From: Lyngbya aestuarii BL J
Lineage (GTDB): Bacteria; Cyanobacteriota; Cyanobacteriia; Cyanobacteriales; Microcoleaceae
Length of the DNA stretch: 64,000 nt
Direction of reading: 5' to 3'
Assembly (NCBI RefSeq): GCF_000478195.2
Contig: NZ_AUZM01000009.1
Coordinates: forward strand, 1-64,000
Made by a program: the position numbers and the translations under genes. Below the pieces are notes generated by a model. The model was not told the origin of the DNA. It did no database searches and worked only from the letters and a program-made list of their open reading frames with translations. Positions 1 to 8,398 of the stretch are shown here, piece after piece (within the stretch, counting starts at the first letter, position 1; every line of letters starts with the position of its first letter).

Positions 1-356
1 TGAGTAATCTTGAAACTTCTATGATCATTTTCTGCTCACTCCACCATTACCAATAGGCGCAAAACTGAAGTTCATTCTATATTTAGGGGGGATGAAACGG
101 TACTACAGATTGTAGAGACTGTAAAGTTGTCATAGGGTAGGCGTACAAGATGCACATAACAAAGACCTTTGGGTTGAGTTATTACCATTGTGTATATCAC
201 AGTTGTGAAGCTGCAATGACTCTGCTGAAGGGAAGTTGAGGTGACTCTAGCAAGCAGATCTTAACAGAACTTTATAGAAGTCACTTGAAGTTGGGTGAAG
301 TTTTTGCGTACAGTAGTAATAAATAAAAGCGCATTGGGGAATGCTCAACTCAACTT
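1..356. other. Left-edge non-coding region
   Basis: No supportable gene is seen in this stretch. Short open frames at the left edge are interrupted within about 20 codons and resemble nothing I recognise. The last part must carry the promoter and leader of the gene starting at 357, but no clear -35/-10 pair or strong Shine-Dalgarno could be fixed by eye. Confidence 0.5.
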
Positions 357-1382
357 ATGAATCTAGAAGAACTTGATATCTGGTTTTCTGGGGATCAGCG
401 CCGAACTTTGACTTCTCTGTTGAGGAAGCGAGTCGGTTTAACTCGTATTAGAGCTGAGTATTTTGTGCGACTGTGGGTTTATTTATTAGTTAAACAAAAA
501 CAAGAACATCAACCTCACCTTAAACCCCCGCTGGCTGAGTTAGAATTTCCCCAAGAAGCGATCGCCTGTACTCAAAGAGAAGCAGCGAAATTATTTTATT
601 GCGACTCAGAACGAGGAAGCGATCGCGCCGCAGGAATGATGTTAGATAAATTAGAACGACTAGGACTAATTAAAAAGTTTTTTGATGGGACAACCACTTG
701 TATTGAAATTCAACCGATGTTGGATGTGATGAGTTTGTCTAATCCTCGACAACAACAACCACAGCAACCCGTTCAGGTTCAGCCAGATGCTTTTGATCCT
801 CGTTGTGATACTATTCCCATCGCCAACCAATTAGCGCCCTATTACAACTGGATGTATGGAACAACGGATGCTGTTCCTCATCGTTTGGCTCAACATCTGC
901 GTCATTTTGCTCAACAATATTCTACCGGAATGCGAGTATTGCGTCGTAGTGATAATTTACATCCAGTCGGTTTTTATCTATTATTTCCCACTGCGAAAAA
1001 ATCTGAAAATTTGTTTTTTACTCCACCCAGTCGCAGCATTAGTTTAGCCTTTTCGGATGTGGATGCGTTTGAGATGGCAAAACCGGGTGATGAAAATTGT
1101 TTATCTATATTTATTCGGAGTTGGATGATTGATCGCGTCTATCAGCAAGATTATCAAGTCATATTTTTGCAAGATGTTCAGCAAGTTTTGGTCAAGATGC
1201 AGCAAGATTTTCCGAATATTTGTGATTTGTATGCGTTGTTAATTCATCCGAGTTTTGAAGGATTGATCCAAGCTTTGGGTTTTCAAAAATTGGGAGGAGA
1301 TTCTCAATCTTCGATTAGTTGGATTTATTTACCTGTGGATCGCTTTTTAGCGTTGGATATTCAGCAAACATTAAAATCCTGA
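357..1382 (+). CDS. Conserved hypothetical protein, winged-helix-like N-terminus and GNAT-like C-terminus
   Basis: A 341-residue protein that I do not recognise as a named family. Residues 1-120 are mostly helical, with a pattern (RIRAEYFVRLWVYLL, then TQREAAKLFYCD and MMLDKLERLGLIKK) that fits a winged-helix DNA-binding domain. A Gln-rich linker (about 132-143, PRQQQPQQPVQVQ) separates it from a C-terminal half with alternating strands and helices ending in WIYLPVDRFLALD, which resembles a GNAT acyltransferase fold. No catalytic residues can be assigned. Codon use and HIP1 sites inside the gene look native. It stands alone, with remnant sequence downstream. Existence is confident; the domain reading is inference. 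Confidence 0.8.
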   Translation: MNLEELDIWFSGDQRRTLTSLLRKRVGLTRIRAEYFVRLWVYLLVKQKQEHQPHLKPPLAELEFPQEAIACTQREAAKLFYCDSERGSDRAAGMMLDKLERLGLIKKFFDGTTTCIEIQPMLDVMSLSNPRQQQPQQPVQVQPDAFDPRCDTIPIANQLAPYYNWMYGTTDAVPHRLAQHLRHFAQQYSTGMRVLRRSDNLHPVGFYLLFPTAKKSENLFFTPPSRSISLAFSDVDAFEMAKPGDENCLSIFIRSWMIDRVYQQDYQVIFLQDVQQVLVKMQQDFPNICDLYALLIHPSFEGLIQALGFQKLGGDSQSSISWIYLPVDRFLALDIQQTLKS

Positions 1383-1448
1383 AACGCAGTTCATCAAGAT
1401 TTACATCAATTCTATGAAGATTAGAAAATAAATATACGCCGAAAGTGA

Positions 1449-1610
1449 GTATTTTACTTGCAGTTACCAGAGGGAAAATACAACATTTGTACAAACTCTC
1501 TGGCGTTGAACGGGTTGCCGATTTCGGTGTTAGAAGAAACGTTAAAACGACTGGGCGAGGGAACTAATACCATTGCAGCCGCTTGGTTTACTCAACAAGT
1601 TGTTAACTGA
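1449..1610 (+). pseudogene. C-terminal remnant, possibly of a Uma2-type endonuclease
   Basis: An open stretch of about 50 codons without a credible start codon ends in TGA at 1608-1610. Its ending (LPEGKYN..., then LPISVLEETLKRL, then AAAWFTQQVVN) has the shape of the C-terminus of Uma2-family proteins, which are common and often decayed in cyanobacteria. The family assignment is tentative. Its last 25 bases recur almost identically at 2389-2413, on the other side of the toxin-antitoxin pair. Confidence 0.35.
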
Positions 1611-1753
1611 TCGAGTCCGAACAGTTAAAATAATAAACTGCGATGCCTTCTCTATTATTACTGTTAATGTTGGGGCGATCGCAATTTAAGTCTGATTCTC
1701 ATTTAATACAAACTGCTATAATCAATTAAGTAAACTGTTCAGGAGATACAATC

Positions 1754-2005
1754 ATGCAGGCATTTGAAGTCATGGGAACCGTTGATGAAAAAGGGCAATT
1801 GGTTTTAGATCAGTCCCTAGAAATAGGTCAGAAAAGTCGGGTGAAAGTCATTGTTTTAGTGACTCAAGAGGATGAATCTGAATCCGATCCGGATGATACA
1901 CCTGTCGAAGAAATTAAAGCCAGTTTAAGACGCGCGTTAAAGGAAATGAAATCTGGACAAAGAATTCCTTTAGAAAAAATGTGGGAGGGGATAGATGCAG
2001 AATAA
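1754..2005 (+). CDS. Type II antitoxin, RelN/RelB-like
   Basis: This 83-residue acidic protein is the likely antitoxin of the downstream toxin. The N-terminal half (FEVMGTVDEKGQLVLDQSLEI) forms short strands like the DNA-binding part of cyanobacterial RelN-type and related antitoxins. The C-terminal half is charged and helical (EEIKASLRRALKEMKSG), as expected of a toxin-wrapping segment. CAGGAG about 10 bases before the ATG is a good ribosome-binding site, and TATAAT at 1717-1722 is a plausible -10 box. The gene overlaps the toxin by 11 bases, so translation is probably coupled. Such pairs usually repress their own promoter. Confidence 0.8.
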   Translation: MQAFEVMGTVDEKGQLVLDQSLEIGQKSRVKVIVLVTQEDESESDPDDTPVEEIKASLRRALKEMKSGQRIPLEKMWEGIDAE

Positions 2006-2369
2006 TTCATCATTTGTTAGTATTGATTTAACGCCGGAGTATAAACGAAATTTAAAAGAGTTAGCCAAAAAATACCGAAATATTCGTTCTGATACTCAGT
2101 CCGTTATTACAGAACTACAAAAGGGGAATTTTCTAGGCGATCGCTTATCTGGCTTTGGGGAAAATTATTTCATTTATAAAGTCAGAGTGAAAAATAGTAA
2201 TATCAAAAAAGGGAAAAGCGCAGGCTATCGATTAATTTATTGTGTTGAATCTCCCACTTCAGTTTTATTGTTAACAATTTACAGTAAATCTGAACAGGAA
2301 GATATTGGCGTTAATGAAATCAATTCTATTTTATATGAATTTGAATCTAATGAAATATCTGAACAATGA
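1995..2369 (+). CDS. Type II toxin, RelE/ParE superfamily
   Basis: A 124-residue protein with the RelE/ParE layout: N-terminal helices (TPEYKRNLKELAKKYRNI, SVITELQKG) followed by a beta-sheet core (FIYKVRVKNSN, GYRLIYCVE, VLLLTIYSKSEQEDI). The GYRLIY strand and the YSKSE turn are typical of RelE-like proteins, most of which cleave mRNA on the ribosome. Its start lies inside the antitoxin gene, which supports an operon. The protein is full length for the family, with no visible lesion. The target (mRNA or gyrase) cannot be decided from sequence alone. Confidence 0.8.
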   Translation: MQNNSSFVSIDLTPEYKRNLKELAKKYRNIRSDTQSVITELQKGNFLGDRLSGFGENYFIYKVRVKNSNIKKGKSAGYRLIYCVESPTSVLLLTIYSKSEQEDIGVNEINSILYEFESNEISEQ

Positions 2370-2512
2370 AAAAATCAAAGTACAGCTACTTGGTTTACTC
2401 AACAAATTGTTAATTTATCCAACCCTTCGCGATCGCCATATTTCATCAAGCAGGTAATATAGTTAAAGAGAGATAATGCTATCACAAAGTTGGAAATGAG
2501 GAGATGCGAACA

Positions 2513-2824
2513 ATGGCTACAGACAAGGCATACCGCGAAGCAGAACAACGCATTGAAAAGGCACGGCAAGAGGGTGCAACCGAACTCGATCTTAGAAATC
2601 TGGGACTGACTGAGTTACCCGAGGCGATCGGTCAACTCTCCCAATTGCAGACGCTTGACCTCAATGACAACCAACTGACAACCCTACCGGAAGTGATCGG
2701 CAACCTCTCCCAATTGCAGTGGCTTAACCTCGATAACAACCAACTAACAACCCTACCGGAAGTAATCGGCCAACTCTCCCAATTGCAGTCGCTTAACCTC
2801 GATAACAACCCACTAACAACCTGA
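2513..2824 (+). pseudogene. Truncated leucine-rich-repeat (Roco/COR-type) gene
   Basis: The start ([19 protein letters not shown]) and the following leucine-rich repeats ([15 protein letters not shown], 23-residue period, about three copies) match the beginning of cyanobacterial LRR proteins. Those usually continue through many more repeats into Roc-COR GTPase domains. Here a TGA at 2822-2824 ends the frame after 103 codons. The frame continues past it as PESFGNLSNINSDSLWIK to a second stop at 2879-2881, and nothing Roco-like follows. GAGGAG at 2498-2503 favours the ATG at 2513 over the one at 2504. It is best read as a 5' gene fragment; a short functional LRR protein is the less likely alternative. 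Confidence 0.7.
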
Positions 2825-2888
2825 CCGGAATCTTTCGGCAACCTCTCCAACATTAACTCAGACAGTCTTTGGATCAAGTGAAAGGTAT

Positions 2889-3680
2889 TTACTTAATAAT
2901 TCCAATGACTGCACTTACAAAACTGATTATTGCTACTATCGCACTTATAACTGGGTTCTCTTTGATCAATTCAACAAATGCTGCTAAATAATTTCCATAA
3001 ATGTCTTTCCAGTTAGACTTAGTTTTAAGTGAGCCATCATCAACACGCTCAACGATTTTAGCAATAACATCTACTTTTCTCAAAGTCGATTGATGAAGTT
3101 TTACATATTCTTCATTGTCAAAAGCCTCAGCTTCGGCTTTTCCCTCTAAGAAGTCTTCACGTAACATTGAATTTTCTTCAGCTAGGCTTTTTAATCGAGG
3201 AGGTGGAATATAAGCATCACCATAGATATCTTTGAGTAATCGGGATAAGTCAACTAATTTGCTTTCATTAATTGGTTCAGGTTGACCACCGAGAACCTTG
3301 TAGCGATGAGCGATTGCAGGAAAACCATAGTTTATATCTCTCATCTTCCAGTGTAGCCAGATATAGGAACCATGACGGCGTACATAATCATAAAAATTAT
3401 CCAACATTATTTTTTCTAGTTGATTATAATGTTGCCCTAAACCACTTGCTGAATATCCTTCGATTTCCGCTACTTGATGAATGGAAAAAGAGGTCGTCTG
3501 ACCGGATTCTAGATTCCGAACGGCAATCGAAGTAATTCTTGGTGATGAGCCATCAGGTCTATCGTAGAAACTTTCACAAGAGTAGTGAATAACGATGACT
3601 TGATCCACTTTAGCCATCAAGTTATAAAGCTTACGTTTTGCCTGTCTATGCTTCTGTACTTTCTTCCAAGCCTGACCCAT
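2889..3680 (-). CDS. Hypothetical protein with possible RNase H/DnaQ-like fold and C-terminal membrane segment
   Basis: A 263-residue protein of unknown function. Residues about 25-155 alternate strands and helices in an order like DEDD exonucleases: VIVIHYSCESFYD, then ITSIAVRNLESG, then YIWLHWKMRDINYGFPAI, then LVDLSRLLKDIYG with RLKSLAEEN. The canonical DxE of the first strand is not clearly present (it reads CES), so catalysis is uncertain. Residues about 240-263 (NPVISAIVAIISFVSAVIGII) form one hydrophobic helix at the extreme C-terminus. A nucleic-acid-processing domain on a membrane tail, beside a toxin-antitoxin pair and a broken LRR gene, recalls defence effectors, but that is inference. 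Confidence 0.65.
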   Translation of the reverse strand: MGQAWKKVQKHRQAKRKLYNLMAKVDQVIVIHYSCESFYDRPDGSSPRITSIAVRNLESGQTTSFSIHQVAEIEGYSASGLGQHYNQLEKIMLDNFYDYVRRHGSYIWLHWKMRDINYGFPAIAHRYKVLGGQPEPINESKLVDLSRLLKDIYGDAYIPPPRLKSLAEENSMLREDFLEGKAEAEAFDNEEYVKLHQSTLRKVDVIAKIVERVDDGSLKTKSNWKDIYGNYLAAFVELIKENPVISAIVAIISFVSAVIGIIK

Positions 3681-3817
3681 TGTTAGTATTTATCTTAAAT
3701 TATTTTAATACATACTTTAACACAAGCTAAACGTTAGCGATTACTAAGAAAACGGATTATGGTCAAAGCTTATCACTGGCACTTGGAGACGGACTAGCTA
3801 TTGAAGTAGCACCTGCT

Positions 3818-4090
3818 TTAAGTCAATAAATCCTCGGACAATAATCTTCCTTCAAGGGGTTCATATTCGTCCTCTAATAGCCACAATTTAGCACTTTCAT
3901 AATTTTCGCTGGTAAAAATGACTTGATAACCTTTAGCGGGGTCATAGATTTGACATTTTCCCATTGCATCAGCTAACAGCAGTAACACATAGGGAGGCGT
4001 TAACATCGGATCAATCCAAACCTCAGTAAATTGCCAGTCATTCTGTACTAGGTTTTGTTCTTGGGATAACGTGATATTGGTCATGTTCAT
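3818..4090 (-). CDS. Conserved hypothetical protein
   Basis: A 90-residue acidic protein with no recognised domain, signal peptide or membrane segment. The pattern (FTEVWIDPMLTPPYVLLLLADAMGKCQIYDP, then YQVIFTSENYESAKLWLLEDEYEPLEGR) looks like a small alpha/beta protein of the sort found as single genes in cyanobacteria. There are two possible starts, the ATG at 4090 and another six bases downstream. It stands alone, with acnB starting 170 bases away on the other strand. The composition makes it a likely real gene. Confidence 0.6.
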   Translation of the reverse strand: MNMTNITLSQEQNLVQNDWQFTEVWIDPMLTPPYVLLLLADAMGKCQIYDPAKGYQVIFTSENYESAKLWLLEDEYEPLEGRLLSEDLLT

Positions 4091-4263
4091 CTATTATCAA
4101 CAGATATTTGTAACACAATTTGCCATCTAAATAACGAAATTTCTCTCAGTATGGAGAGTTGCGAATATTTCCACAAGAGAAAATAACCGTATTCCTGGCA
4201 TCTACAAAGTTGGGGGGTTTATCGATACCATAATCAAAGATACCTATATGGAGAACATCAACT

Positions 4264-6864
4264 ATGCTAGAAGCCTACCGTCAACACGCAGCTGAACGAG
4301 AAGCTTTAGGGATACCGCCGTTACCCCTCAACGCCGAACAAACCTCCGAACTCTGCGAACTCCTGAAAAACCCGCCAGAGGAGGAGAAAGAATTCTTAAT
4401 GGACTTGCTACGCGATCGCATTCCGCCCGGAGTCGATGAAGCCGCCTACGTCAAAGCGGGATTTTTAACCGCCGTCGCCAAGGGAGAAATTAACTGTCCT
4501 TTATTATCCCATCAGGGGGCGATAGACTTGTTGGGAACCATGATCGGGGGTTATAACGTTCAATCTCTGGTGGATTTCCTCAAATCCTCTGATTCTAATA
4601 CCGCCAGTGAAGCCGCCACCGCCCTCAGTACAATCACCCTAGCTTTTGACGCTTTTAACGATGTTCTCGCCCTTTCAGAAGTCAATCCCTACGCCAAACA
4701 AGTGATTGATGCTTGGGCGGAAGCAGACTGGTTTATTCGTCGTCCAAAAGTTCCTGAAACCATTACCGTTACTGTTTTCAAAGTTCCAGGCGAAACCAAC
4801 ACTGATGATTTATCTCCCGCCCCCCACGCCACCACTCGCCCCGACATTCCTCTCCATGCTTTGGTGATGTTAGAGTCGAGTATGCCGGAAGGAATTCAAA
4901 CCATTGCTGAACTCAAACAAAAAGGTCATCCGGTGGCTTATGTTGGTGATGTTGTGGGAACAGGTTCATCACGGAAATCAGCAATTAATTCGCTATTATG
5001 GCATATTGGCGATGATATTCCTTGTGTTCCGAATAAACGGGCGGGCGGTTATATTTTAGGTGGAAAAATTGCCCCCATTTTCTTTAATACTGCTGAAGAT
5101 TCTGGCGCTTTACCGATAGAATGTGATGTCACTTCTCTAAATACCGGAGATGTGATTACGATTCATCCCTACAAAGGCGAAATTACCAACGAATCGGGAG
5201 AAGTTATTTCCACTTTTGCGTTAAAGCCCGAAACCATATTAGATGAAGTTCGCGCCGGCGGACGAATTCCCCTATTAATTGGACGCAGTTTAACCGATAA
5301 AACTCGCGAAGCTTTGGGTTATCAACCCTCAACTTTATTCACCCGTCCAACGATGCCAGAAGATACCGGAAAAGGCTTCACTCTCGCCCAAAAAATGGTC
5401 GGAAAAGCTTGTGTTTTACCTGGGGTTCGTCCAGGAACTTCCTGTGAACCGATGATGACAACTGTGGGTTCTCAAGATACGACTGGACCGATGACGAGAG
5501 ATGAGTTAAAAGAACTCGCCTGTTTGGGTTTTTCTGCCGATTTAGTGATGCAAAGTTTCTGTCACACTGCGGCTTATCCCAAACCGGTTGATATCAACAC
5601 TCACAAACAATTACCCGATTTCTTCTCCACTCGCGGAGGGGTTGCATTGCGTCCCGGTGATGGGATTATTCACTCTTGGTTAAACCGGATGTTGTTACCC
5701 GATACTGTCGGAACTGGGGGCGATTCTCACACTCGTTTTCCGTTGGGAATTTCTTTCCCCGCAGGTTCAGGTTTAGTGGCGTTTGCTGCGGCTTTGGGCG
5801 TCATGCCGTTGGATATGCCAGAATCGGTTTTAGTGAAGTTTTCGGGCGAATTACAACCCGGTGTAACGCTGCGGGATATTGTCAATGCTATTCCTTGGGT
5901 GGCGATGCAACAGGGTAAGTTAACCGTTGGAAAAGAGAACAAACAAAATGTGTTCAACGGTCGAATTATGGAGATGGAAGGGTTGCCGGATTTAAAAGTT
6001 GAACAGGCTTTTGAATTGACCGACGCCACAGCAGAACGTTCCTGTGCGGGTTCTACAATTAAGTTAGGTGTAGAGACGATTTCTGAATATTTGCGGTCAA
6101 ATATTGCGTTGATGACGAATATGATTGCCCGTGGATATCAGGATTCTAAAACCTTAACTCGTCGGATTGCTAAAATGGAACAGTGGTTAGCGAATCCCGA
6201 GTTAATGGAAGCCGATAACAATGCAGAGTATGCTGATATTATCGAAGTGAATTTGAATGAAATCAAAGAACCGATTGTTGCCGCACCGAACGACCCGGAT
6301 AATGTTAAGTTAATGTCCGAATGTGCGGGGGATAAAATTGATGAGGTGTTCATCGGTTCTTGTATGACGAATATCGGCCATTATCGGGCTGCGGCGAAGG
6401 TGTTGGAAGGGGAAAAAGTGAAGGTTCGCCTGTGGGTTTGTCCTCCAACACGTATGGACGAACAACAGTTAAGAAATGAGGGGGTTTACGGTGTATTTGC
6501 CGCCTCGGGTGCAAGAACGGAAATGCCCGGATGTTCGCTGTGTATGGGGAACCAAGCAAGGGTTGAAGATGGCGCTACGGTGATGTCTACTTCGACTCGA
6601 AATTTCAACAACCGCATGGGTAAAGATGCGCGAGTTTATTTGGGTTCGGCTGAATTATCTGCGGTTTGTGCGTTGTTAGGACGCATTCCAACGGTTGAGG
6701 AATACAAGGAGATTATTACCAAGAAACTTGACCCGTTTGCTGCGGATTTATACCGTTATCTCAACTTCAATGAAATTGAAGGTTTTGAAGATGAAGGGCG
6801 CGTTATTCCGGTTGAGGATATGCCAAAAATTGAGGATATTTTAGGGATTCCTGCGTTGACCTAA
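4264..6864 (+). CDS. acnB: Aconitate hydratase B
   Basis: Aconitase B interconverts citrate and isocitrate through cis-aconitate and, in many bacteria, also handles 2-methylisocitrate. It acts in the cytoplasm in the TCA cycle. At 866 residues it is the usual AcnB length. The N-terminal HEAT-like domain (1-155, starting [18 protein letters not shown]) is followed by the mobile domain 4, which precedes the Fe-S domains in AcnB, unlike AcnA. The 4Fe-4S ligands are visible as GSCMTNIG and GCSLCMGN near residues 700-770. The GDSHTRFP motif is intact. A GGAG precedes the ATG. It is a single gene with a hairpin after the stop. Confidence 0.97.
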   Translation: MLEAYRQHAAEREALGIPPLPLNAEQTSELCELLKNPPEEEKEFLMDLLRDRIPPGVDEAAYVKAGFLTAVAKGEINCPLLSHQGAIDLLGTMIGGYNVQSLVDFLKSSDSNTASEAATALSTITLAFDAFNDVLALSEVNPYAKQVIDAWAEADWFIRRPKVPETITVTVFKVPGETNTDDLSPAPHATTRPDIPLHALVMLESSMPEGIQTIAELKQKGHPVAYVGDVVGTGSSRKSAINSLLWHIGDDIPCVPNKRAGGYILGGKIAPIFFNTAEDSGALPIECDVTSLNTGDVITIHPYKGEITNESGEVISTFALKPETILDEVRAGGRIPLLIGRSLTDKTREALGYQPSTLFTRPTMPEDTGKGFTLAQKMVGKACVLPGVRPGTSCEPMMTTVGSQDTTGPMTRDELKELACLGFSADLVMQSFCHTAAYPKPVDINTHKQLPDFFSTRGGVALRPGDGIIHSWLNRMLLPDTVGTGGDSHTRFPLGISFPAGSGLVAFAAALGVMPLDMPESVLVKFSGELQPGVTLRDIVNAIPWVAMQQGKLTVGKENKQNVFNGRIMEMEGLPDLKVEQAFELTDATAERSCAGSTIKLGVETISEYLRSNIALMTNMIARGYQDSKTLTRRIAKMEQWLANPELMEADNNAEYADIIEVNLNEIKEPIVAAPNDPDNVKLMSECAGDKIDEVFIGSCMTNIGHYRAAAKVLEGEKVKVRLWVCPPTRMDEQQLRNEGVYGVFAASGARTEMPGCSLCMGNQARVEDGATVMSTSTRNFNNRMGKDARVYLGSAELSAVCALLGRIPTVEEYKEIITKKLDPFAADLYRYLNFNEIEGFEDEGRVIPVEDMPKIEDILGIPALT

Positions 6865-6885
6865 ACCTTCTAATCCCCCTCCTTA

Positions 6886-6913
6886 TGATAGAATAGGGAG
6901 GGGACTTTAATTT
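6886..6913 (+). terminator. Hairpin after acnB
   Basis: CCCCTCC at 6886-6892 pairs perfectly with GGAGGGG at 6907-6913 across a 14-base loop, 21 bases after the acnB stop. The following bases (ACTTTAATTTTA) are T-rich but not a clean run, so termination strength is uncertain. Confidence 0.5.
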
Positions 6914-6949
6914 TAGAATGGCTCTGTTTCAGTTGAGGTAGAAAGAAGA

Positions 6950-7819
6950 ATGTTTTATCTTGAATCTATACAAAAAAGAATTATAGATATGTTGACAGTT
7001 TTGGAAGTTTCTCTAAGAAATAGAGGGTTTCTTAATCTTCACGATCAAAATATTTTTTCTCAACGATTCATCGCCGAATTGTTAAATATAGTATTTGGGT
7101 ATAAGTTAGTAAATTTGGACTATCAAAAGAAAAATTACACAGCTATTGATTTGGGAGATTGGGAAAGAAAAATTGCTTTTCAGGTTACAGTAACAAAATC
7201 ATCTTCTAAAATCAAAGATGCAATCACTAAATTTATACGTTCTCAACAATATGTTTACTTTGAAAACCTAAAAGTTTTCATTTTAGCTCAAAAGCAGAAA
7301 AGCTATCGTTCTAATTTTGAAACAGAAGGTAAATTCAACTTTGATCCTAAAGTTGATATAATTGACATTCCCGATATAATTAAGAGAGTTCCTTCCTTGT
7401 CTCCAGAACAATTACAAGAAATAAACTCATTAATTAATCATGATTTTTTTGGATATTCATCAAGTGATGATAGTAAACCTTTAACTAGAGAGACAAATAC
7501 ACAAAAAGAAAATTATCAAGTCTTAAGGACTGTCTATCGTACAGAAGTGCCTCTTTACTCCGATCCCGAATGTCAATGTATTAGATCAGGGGTTTCAGGT
7601 GTAATTCTTGAAATTAGAGAGCAACCAGGTAATATTCTAAATGGATACACAATTCATCCGACGACTCGCAAACATTTTAAAGCAGGAATACAGGTTGCTT
7701 GGGAATGGAACATACATAACCGTTTTGATAAGTTATGGTATCGTGATCCAGAGACAGGAGAAATACGTTCTGCTTGGACTCAATCAGCAGAATTTGTAGG
7801 TCGAGCAATCAATAATTGA
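6950..7819 (+). CDS. SMEK-domain protein
   Basis: Residues 1-145 match the SMEK domain, a nuclease-like module often met in bacterial conflict proteins, by its order of motifs: N-terminal helices, FSQRFIAELLNIVFGYKL, NLDYQKKNYTAIDLGD, IAFQVTVTKSSSKI. The D-x-G-D and FQVT strands resemble the core of a PD-(D/E)XK fold, although the Lys of a classic ExK is replaced. Residues about 190-289 form a separate domain (VLRTVYRTEVPLYSDPE, then GVSGVILEIREQPGN, then WYRDPETGEIRSAW) that I do not recognise; SMEK proteins usually vary in this partner. AT-rich compared with acnB, which suggests transfer. Function is unknown; antiviral or regulatory cleavage is inference. Confidence 0.7.
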   Translation: MFYLESIQKRIIDMLTVLEVSLRNRGFLNLHDQNIFSQRFIAELLNIVFGYKLVNLDYQKKNYTAIDLGDWERKIAFQVTVTKSSSKIKDAITKFIRSQQYVYFENLKVFILAQKQKSYRSNFETEGKFNFDPKVDIIDIPDIIKRVPSLSPEQLQEINSLINHDFFGYSSSDDSKPLTRETNTQKENYQVLRTVYRTEVPLYSDPECQCIRSGVSGVILEIREQPGNILNGYTIHPTTRKHFKAGIQVAWEWNIHNRFDKLWYRDPETGEIRSAWTQSAEFVGRAINN

Positions 7820-7917
7820 GATCATCTTCAGTTAAATCAGTATTCCTCAGAATAACTTTTAATGTATTTTCATTGATTTTATCACAATTAATCTGAATTG
7901 GCATGGAGTTTAAAAAT

Positions 7918-7944
7918 GTTGGGTTTCACTGCGTTCAACCCAAC
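7918..7944. repeat. Interspersed palindromic hairpin (GTTGGGTT type)
   Basis: GTTGGGTT at 7918-7925 pairs perfectly with AACCCAAC at 7937-7944. This GTTGGGTTTC...CAACCCAACCTAC hairpin is a familiar dispersed repeat in filamentous cyanobacteria. It lies between the SMEK gene and the small antitoxin gene. Confidence 0.55.
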
Positions 7945-7997
7945 CTACAGGTTAATGAGTATAATGAGCTAAGAGCAATCATTATTTGTATCAACTT

Positions 7998-8246
7998 ATG
8001 CTAAAAACGGTTGAAGGGTTTTATCGAGATGGACAAATTCAATTAAGTGAACTACCGCAAGACATTAGTAATACCCAGGTGCTTGTAACCTTTCTCGATC
8101 CCGACAAAATTGACCCGGTTAAGTTACGCCAATTGATTGAACAGTTGGAAACAATAGCGGGAATTCAACAAGGCTTTGAGGAAGTCAACAGGGGTCAAAC
8201 TCGCCCAATGGGTAATTTTATCCAAGAAATGCAACATTTGAAGTAA
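7998..8246 (+). CDS. Small antitoxin-like protein
   Basis: An 82-residue protein starting MLKTVEGFYRDGQIQLSELP, the strand pattern of small cyanobacterial antitoxins that normally precede a PIN or RelE-type toxin. The acidic helical end (KLRQLIEQLETIAGIQQGFEE) could wrap a toxin. The ATG at 7998 is preferred to an upstream TTG. No toxin gene follows on this strand: the next sequence is a HicB-like remnant on the opposite strand and a terminator. It may therefore be an orphan antitoxin or a small regulator. Confidence 0.6.
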   Translation: MLKTVEGFYRDGQIQLSELPQDISNTQVLVTFLDPDKIDPVKLRQLIEQLETIAGIQQGFEEVNRGQTRPMGNFIQEMQHLK

Positions 8247-8254
8247 GAGGTAAA

Positions 8255-8358
8255 TTATAATTAAACTTAATCGGGAGTTTTTGAATAAAAATAGCCTCTT
8301 TAACCATTTCGATTAAATATTGGTAACTCTCACCCCAAGTATAAAAACCCGGTAACTC
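8255..8358 (-). pseudogene. HicB-like antitoxin remnant
   Basis: On the minus strand the frame ELPGFYTWGESYQYLIEMVK, followed by EAIFIQKLPIKF, resembles the core of HicB-family antitoxins (typically LPG...GdT..EAl.n.kEAI). A stop codon lies directly before it, there is no start, and the rest of the gene is missing. It is too short to be functional and overlaps the terminator region. Confidence 0.45.
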
Positions 8359-8378
8359 TTACGCGCACCGGGTTTTTT
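8344..8378. terminator. Bidirectional terminator between convergent genes
   Basis: AAACCCGGT (8345-8353) pairs with ACCGGGTTT (8367-8375) over a 13-base loop. T runs follow on both strands (TTTTTT on plus, TTTTTAT on minus). It lies between the convergent ends of the small antitoxin gene and the 984-residue repeat protein gene and could serve both. Confidence 0.8.
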
Positions 8379-8398
8379 AATCGGTATTTAATCGTTGA

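Larger units (their letters stand above)
1582..2413 (+). repeat. 25-bp direct repeat flanking the toxin-antitoxin pair
   Basis: The copies at 1582-1606 and 2389-2413 match at 24 of 25 positions (both begin CTTGGTTTACTCAACAA; they differ at G1599 versus A2406). In both copies the same frame reads WFTQQ(V/I)VN. The left copy then meets a stop codon, while the right copy continues for about 15 codons (LSNPSRSPYF...). The pair encloses the complete antitoxin and toxin genes. This fits duplication of a gene end or arrival of the module by recombination within that gene. The entry spans both copies. Confidence 0.75.

Noticed and set aside
3732-3829. Short plus-strand coding-like stretch (YGQSLSLALGDGLAIEVAPA)
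   Set aside because: About 30 codons without a start signal or recognised family. It may be a gene remnant, but the evidence is too thin to list.
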